DNA from: Mycobacteriaceae bacterium
GTDB lineage: Bacteria; Actinomycetota; Actinomycetes; Mycobacteriales; Mycobacteriaceae
DNA length: 8,370 nucleotides
Assembly (NCBI GenBank): GCA_013362555.1
Contig: JABFVX010000136.1
Span: 1 to 8,370 of the forward strand
Direction: 5' to 3'
The notes below the pieces were generated by a model. It saw only the letters and a list, made by a program, of their open reading frames with translations, did no database searches and was not told the origin of the DNA. Shown in pieces: positions 6,529 through 8,370 of the stretch; position 1 is the first letter of the stretch; every line of letters begins with the position of its first letter. The translations under genes and the position numbers were made by a program.

Positions 6529-6560
6529 TCGCCCAGTCATGGGACGCCTACGGCGTAAAA

Positions 6561-6597
6561 AGGCACCCCCGTAACACCGTGTTAACCGAGGGTGCCT
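6561..6597. promoter_or_regulatory. Inverted repeat before glnA2, with a possible GlnR-type site
   Basis: AGGCACCC (6561-6568) and GGGTGCCT (6590-6597) form 8-bp arms; inside, TAACAC (6572-6577) and GTGTTA (6579-6584) also pair. The dyad ends at the first base of the glnA2 -10 box, an operator-like position. It contains GTAAC-N6-TTAAC (6571-6586), close to the paired half-site pattern of actinobacterial GlnR (GTNAC-N6-GNAAC), although the second half lacks the G. It could instead be a terminator for the caeA-like gene, which ends 32 bases upstream, or serve both roles. Confidence 0.4.
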
Positions 6598-6602
6598 AGT
6601 CT
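6597..6602 (+). promoter_or_regulatory. -10 hexamer of glnA2
   Basis: TAGTCT fits TANNNT and ends 7 bases before the ATG at 6610, so the mRNA would start at or within a base or two of the start codon (leaderless). A GGAG lies only one base before the ATG, too close for a normal ribosome binding site. No clear -35 is visible. Confidence 0.45.
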
Positions 6603-6609
6603 CCGGAGT

Positions 6610-7950
6610 ATGGATCGCCAGAAGGAATTCGTGCTGCGCACCCTCGAGGAGCGGGATATCCGTTTCGTGCGGCTGTGGTTCACCGACGTGCTCGGATTCC
6701 TCAAGTCGGTCGCCATCGCCCCGGCCGAGCTGGAGGGAGCGTTCGAGGAGGGCATCGGCTTCGACGGCTCGGCGATCGAGGGCTTCGCGCGGGTGTCCGA
6801 GGCGGACATGGTGGCCAAGCCGGACCCCTCGACGTTCCAGTTGCTGCCGTGGACCACCAGCAAGGGCCACCAGCATTCGGCCCGGATGTTCTGCGACATC
6901 GCCATGCCGGACGGCTCGCCGTCCTGGGCGGACCCGCGCCACGTGCTGCGCCGCCAGCTCAACAAGGCCGCTGACCTGGGTTTCACCTGCTACGTGCACC
7001 CGGAGATCGAGTTCTTCCTGCTCAAGAACAACCCGGGCCCGGACGGCGAGCCGATCCCCGCGGACACCGGCGGCTTCTTCGACCAGGCCGTGCACGAGGC
7101 GGCGCCGAACTTCCGTCGCCACGCCATCGACGCGCTGGAGTCGATGGGCATCTCGGTGGAGTTCAGCCACCACGAGGGCGCCCCCGGCCAGCAGGAGATC
7201 GACCTGCGCTATGCGGACGCGCTCTCGATGGCCGACAACGTCATGACGTTCCGCAACGTGGTGAAGGAGGTGGCGATCGACGAGGGCGTGCGGGCCACCT
7301 TCATGCCCAAGCCGTTCTCCAACCACCCCGGTTCGGCCATGCACACCCACATGAGCCTGTTCGAAGGCGACGCGAACGCGTTCTACGACCCCGACGACCC
7401 CGTCCAGCTCTCGCAGGTGGCGCGGGCATTCATCGCGGGGGTCCTGGAGCACGCGCCGGAGATCAGCGCGATCACCAACCAGTGGGTGAACTCCTACAAG
7501 CGCCTGGTGCACGGCGGCGAGGCGCCCACGGCGGCGTCGTGGGGCCGGTCCAACCGCTCGGCGCTGGTGCGAGTGCCGATGTACACCCCGAACAAGGCGT
7601 CGTCGCGGCGCGTCGAGATCCGCAGCCCTGATTCGGCCTGCAACCCGTACCTGACGTTCGCGGTGCTGCTGGCCGCAGGCCTGCGCGGGATCGAGAAGGG
7701 CTACACCCTCGGCCCGGAGGCCGAGGACGACGTGTGGGCCCTGACCTCCGCGGAGCGCCGCGCCATGGGCTTTCGCGAACTGCCCGCCAGCCTGGCCGAG
7801 GCGCTGCACGAGATGGAGCGCTCGGAGCTCGTCGCCGAGACTCTCGGCGAGCACGTCTTCGACTTCTTCCTCCGCAACAAGCGCCAGGAGTGGGCGGACT
7901 TCCGCAGCCAGGTAACCCCTTTCGAACTCAACAACTACCTGGGCCTGTAA
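6610..7950 (+). CDS. glnA2: Glutamine synthetase type I, GlnA2
   Basis: Dodecameric cytoplasmic enzyme that makes glutamine from glutamate, ammonia and ATP. The 446-residue product has the same length as M. tuberculosis GlnA2 (Rv2222c) and the same N-terminus, MDRQKEFVLRTLEERDIRFV. Motifs in order: GFDGSAIEGF (50-59), metal and substrate residues Glu132/Glu134 in HPEIEF, HHEGAPGQQE with Glu189, GSAMHTHMS with His245, the Arg region NSYKRLVHGGEAPTAASWG (Arg298), and RRVEIRSPD with NPYLTF beyond. In the segment where adenylylated enzymes carry the target tyrosine (NLYDL) this protein has DVWAL, so control by GlnE adenylylation is unlikely. The C-terminal region (GEHVFDFFLRNKRQEW) resembles the GSI-alpha enzymes of Gram-positives. 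ATG 6610 is chosen over GTG 6592 by family agreement. An 84-bp palindrome follows directly. Confidence 0.96.
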   Translation: MDRQKEFVLRTLEERDIRFVRLWFTDVLGFLKSVAIAPAELEGAFEEGIGFDGSAIEGFARVSEADMVAKPDPSTFQLLPWTTSKGHQHSARMFCDIAMPDGSPSWADPRHVLRRQLNKAADLGFTCYVHPEIEFFLLKNNPGPDGEPIPADTGGFFDQAVHEAAPNFRRHAIDALESMGISVEFSHHEGAPGQQEIDLRYADALSMADNVMTFRNVVKEVAIDEGVRATFMPKPFSNHPGSAMHTHMSLFEGDANAFYDPDDPVQLSQVARAFIAGVLEHAPEISAITNQWVNSYKRLVHGGEAPTAASWGRSNRSALVRVPMYTPNKASSRRVEIRSPDSACNPYLTFAVLLAAGLRGIEKGYTLGPEAEDDVWALTSAERRAMGFRELPASLAEALHEMERSELVAETLGEHVFDFFLRNKRQEWADFRSQVTPFELNNYLGL

Positions 7951-7951
7951 C

Positions 7952-8035
7952 CGTCGGGATCCTTACACCCGTAGCGCGCGTTCACACCCGCAGCTGCGGG
8001 TGTGAACGCGCGCTACGGGTGTAAGGATCCCGACG
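7952..8035. repeat. 84-bp perfect palindrome after glnA2
   Basis: Bases 7952-7993 and 7994-8035 are exact reverse complements with no spacer. The centre is CAG|CTG. Each arm contains two related words, TTACACCCGTAG and TTCACACCCGCAG, joined by CGCGCG, and a GGATCC. It begins one base after the glnA2 stop, so in RNA it would form a stem of about 40 bp that probably ends glnA2 transcription. The left edge of the window carries a related half copy. It shares no sequence with E1-E4. Confidence 0.9.
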
Positions 8036-8070
8036 CGGCGTGCCGACGGACGGTGGTGTGGCCGTACGGG

Positions 8071-8076
8071 TTTAAT
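8071..8076 (+). promoter_or_regulatory. -10 hexamer of the membrane protein gene
   Basis: TTTAAT lies 6 bases before the ATG at 8083, a spacing that predicts a leaderless transcript like those proposed for glnA2 and the lipoprotein gene. It differs from TANNNT at the second base, and no good -35 is visible. Confidence 0.35.
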
Positions 8077-8082
8077 GGTCCG

Positions 8083-8370
8083 ATGGGCGTTCGCTGGATC
8101 GTTGCCGGGATTGCCGTGGTGATCGCCGTCGTGGTGGCGGTAGTCTCGGCGCTGTTCACGTTCGTGATCGTCTCGGCGCGGATTCCGGCGTCGTTCATCC
8201 AGTTGTCCTCGGTGGTGAGCGACTACGGGCTCTACCTGATTCCGCTGGGGCTCGTCGGGATCCTGCTGGCGGCGGTCCTTTTTCGCAGCGGCACGCGCCG
8301 GATCGGCGAGGTCACCGGGGTGTTCGGCGCCGACGACACCCTCGCGGCGTGCGTGCCGCTGGACGCGTCG
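8083..8370 (+). CDS. Membrane protein, N-terminal part (runs off the window)
   Basis: The first 96 codons of an open frame that continues beyond the window. Residues 5-30 (WIVAGIAVVIAVV and on) and 48-67 (YGLYLIPLGLVGILLAAVLF) are two strongly hydrophobic spans, with RIPASF and SSVVSD between them. Positive residues (Arg68, Arg72, Arg73) follow the second span, so a hairpin with both ends in the cytoplasm is likely. A soluble region then begins (RRIGEVTGVFGADDTLAAC). The visible part is too short to name a family. ATG 8083 is chosen because the -10-like TTTAAT lies 6 bases upstream; another ATG at 8075 is in a different frame. Codon use fits its neighbours. Confidence 0.7.
   Translation, partial: MGVRWIVAGIAVVIAVVVAVVSALFTFVIVSARIPASFIQLSSVVSDYGLYLIPLGLVGILLAAVLFRSGTRRIGEVTGVFGADDTLAACVPLDAS

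Noticed and set aside
5016..6599. A 527-codon plus-strand ORF in another frame of the caeA-like gene
   Set aside because: Its translation is Arg/Gly/Ala-rich without motifs, while the overlapping frame has a full catalytic triad and signal peptide.
6448..7854. A 468-codon minus-strand ORF opposite glnA2
   Set aside because: Compositionally biased antisense frame of a gene with complete glutamine synthetase motifs.

Overview
This is a high-GC actinobacterial chromosome segment, most likely from Nocardia or a close mycolic-acid relative. GC-rich third codon positions, a class A RNase P RNA, and the block panB / caeA-like serine hydrolase lipoprotein / glnA2 all point that way. The same three genes are neighbours in Mycobacterium tuberculosis (Rv2225, Rv2224c, Rv2222c). 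The genus call is inference; the gene identities rest on motifs and full-length family agreement.

Layout, left to right. Bases 1-36 look like the right half of a palindrome cut by the window edge. Bases 64-486 are rnpB, with a -10 box at 54-59 and a strong hairpin at 494-523. A palindromic repeat (E1, 551-601) follows, then a possible 30-residue ORF on the minus strand (619-711) and a gene for a small secreted protein (974-1309, plus). A second palindrome (E2, 1328-1376) separates this from a three-gene minus-strand set read from 3685 down to 1361: a small lipoprotein, prolyl iminopeptidase (pip) and a CHAD-domain protein. The first two overlap by GTGA and the third starts 16 bases after pip. 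Two more palindromes (E3, 3721-3767; E4, 3810-3890) lie between this set and panB (minus, 3957-4799). A 166-base divergent region separates panB from the caeA/hip1-like gene (plus, 4966-6528). Then come glnA2 (plus, 6610-7950), an 84-bp perfect palindrome (7952-8035), and the start of a membrane protein gene that runs off the window (from 8083).

The protein-coding genes are mostly housekeeping or conserved cell-envelope genes: ketopantoate formation for CoA, glutamine synthesis, peptide and ester hydrolysis at the envelope, and polyphosphate binding. I see no phage, IS, CRISPR or defence genes.

The unusual content is intergenic. One family of palindromes (E1-E4) shares the arm GACCCRTGACGTGCG and its complement, with a compensatory base-pair change between neighbouring copies. 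A second, unrelated family is represented by the 84-bp palindrome after glnA2 and the half copy at the left edge. Both lie mainly at gene 3' ends and are best read as recurring hairpin terminators or an intergenic repeat family; I cannot name either from memory. Several genes also have a -10-like hexamer only 6-7 bases before the start codon, as expected for leaderless mRNAs.
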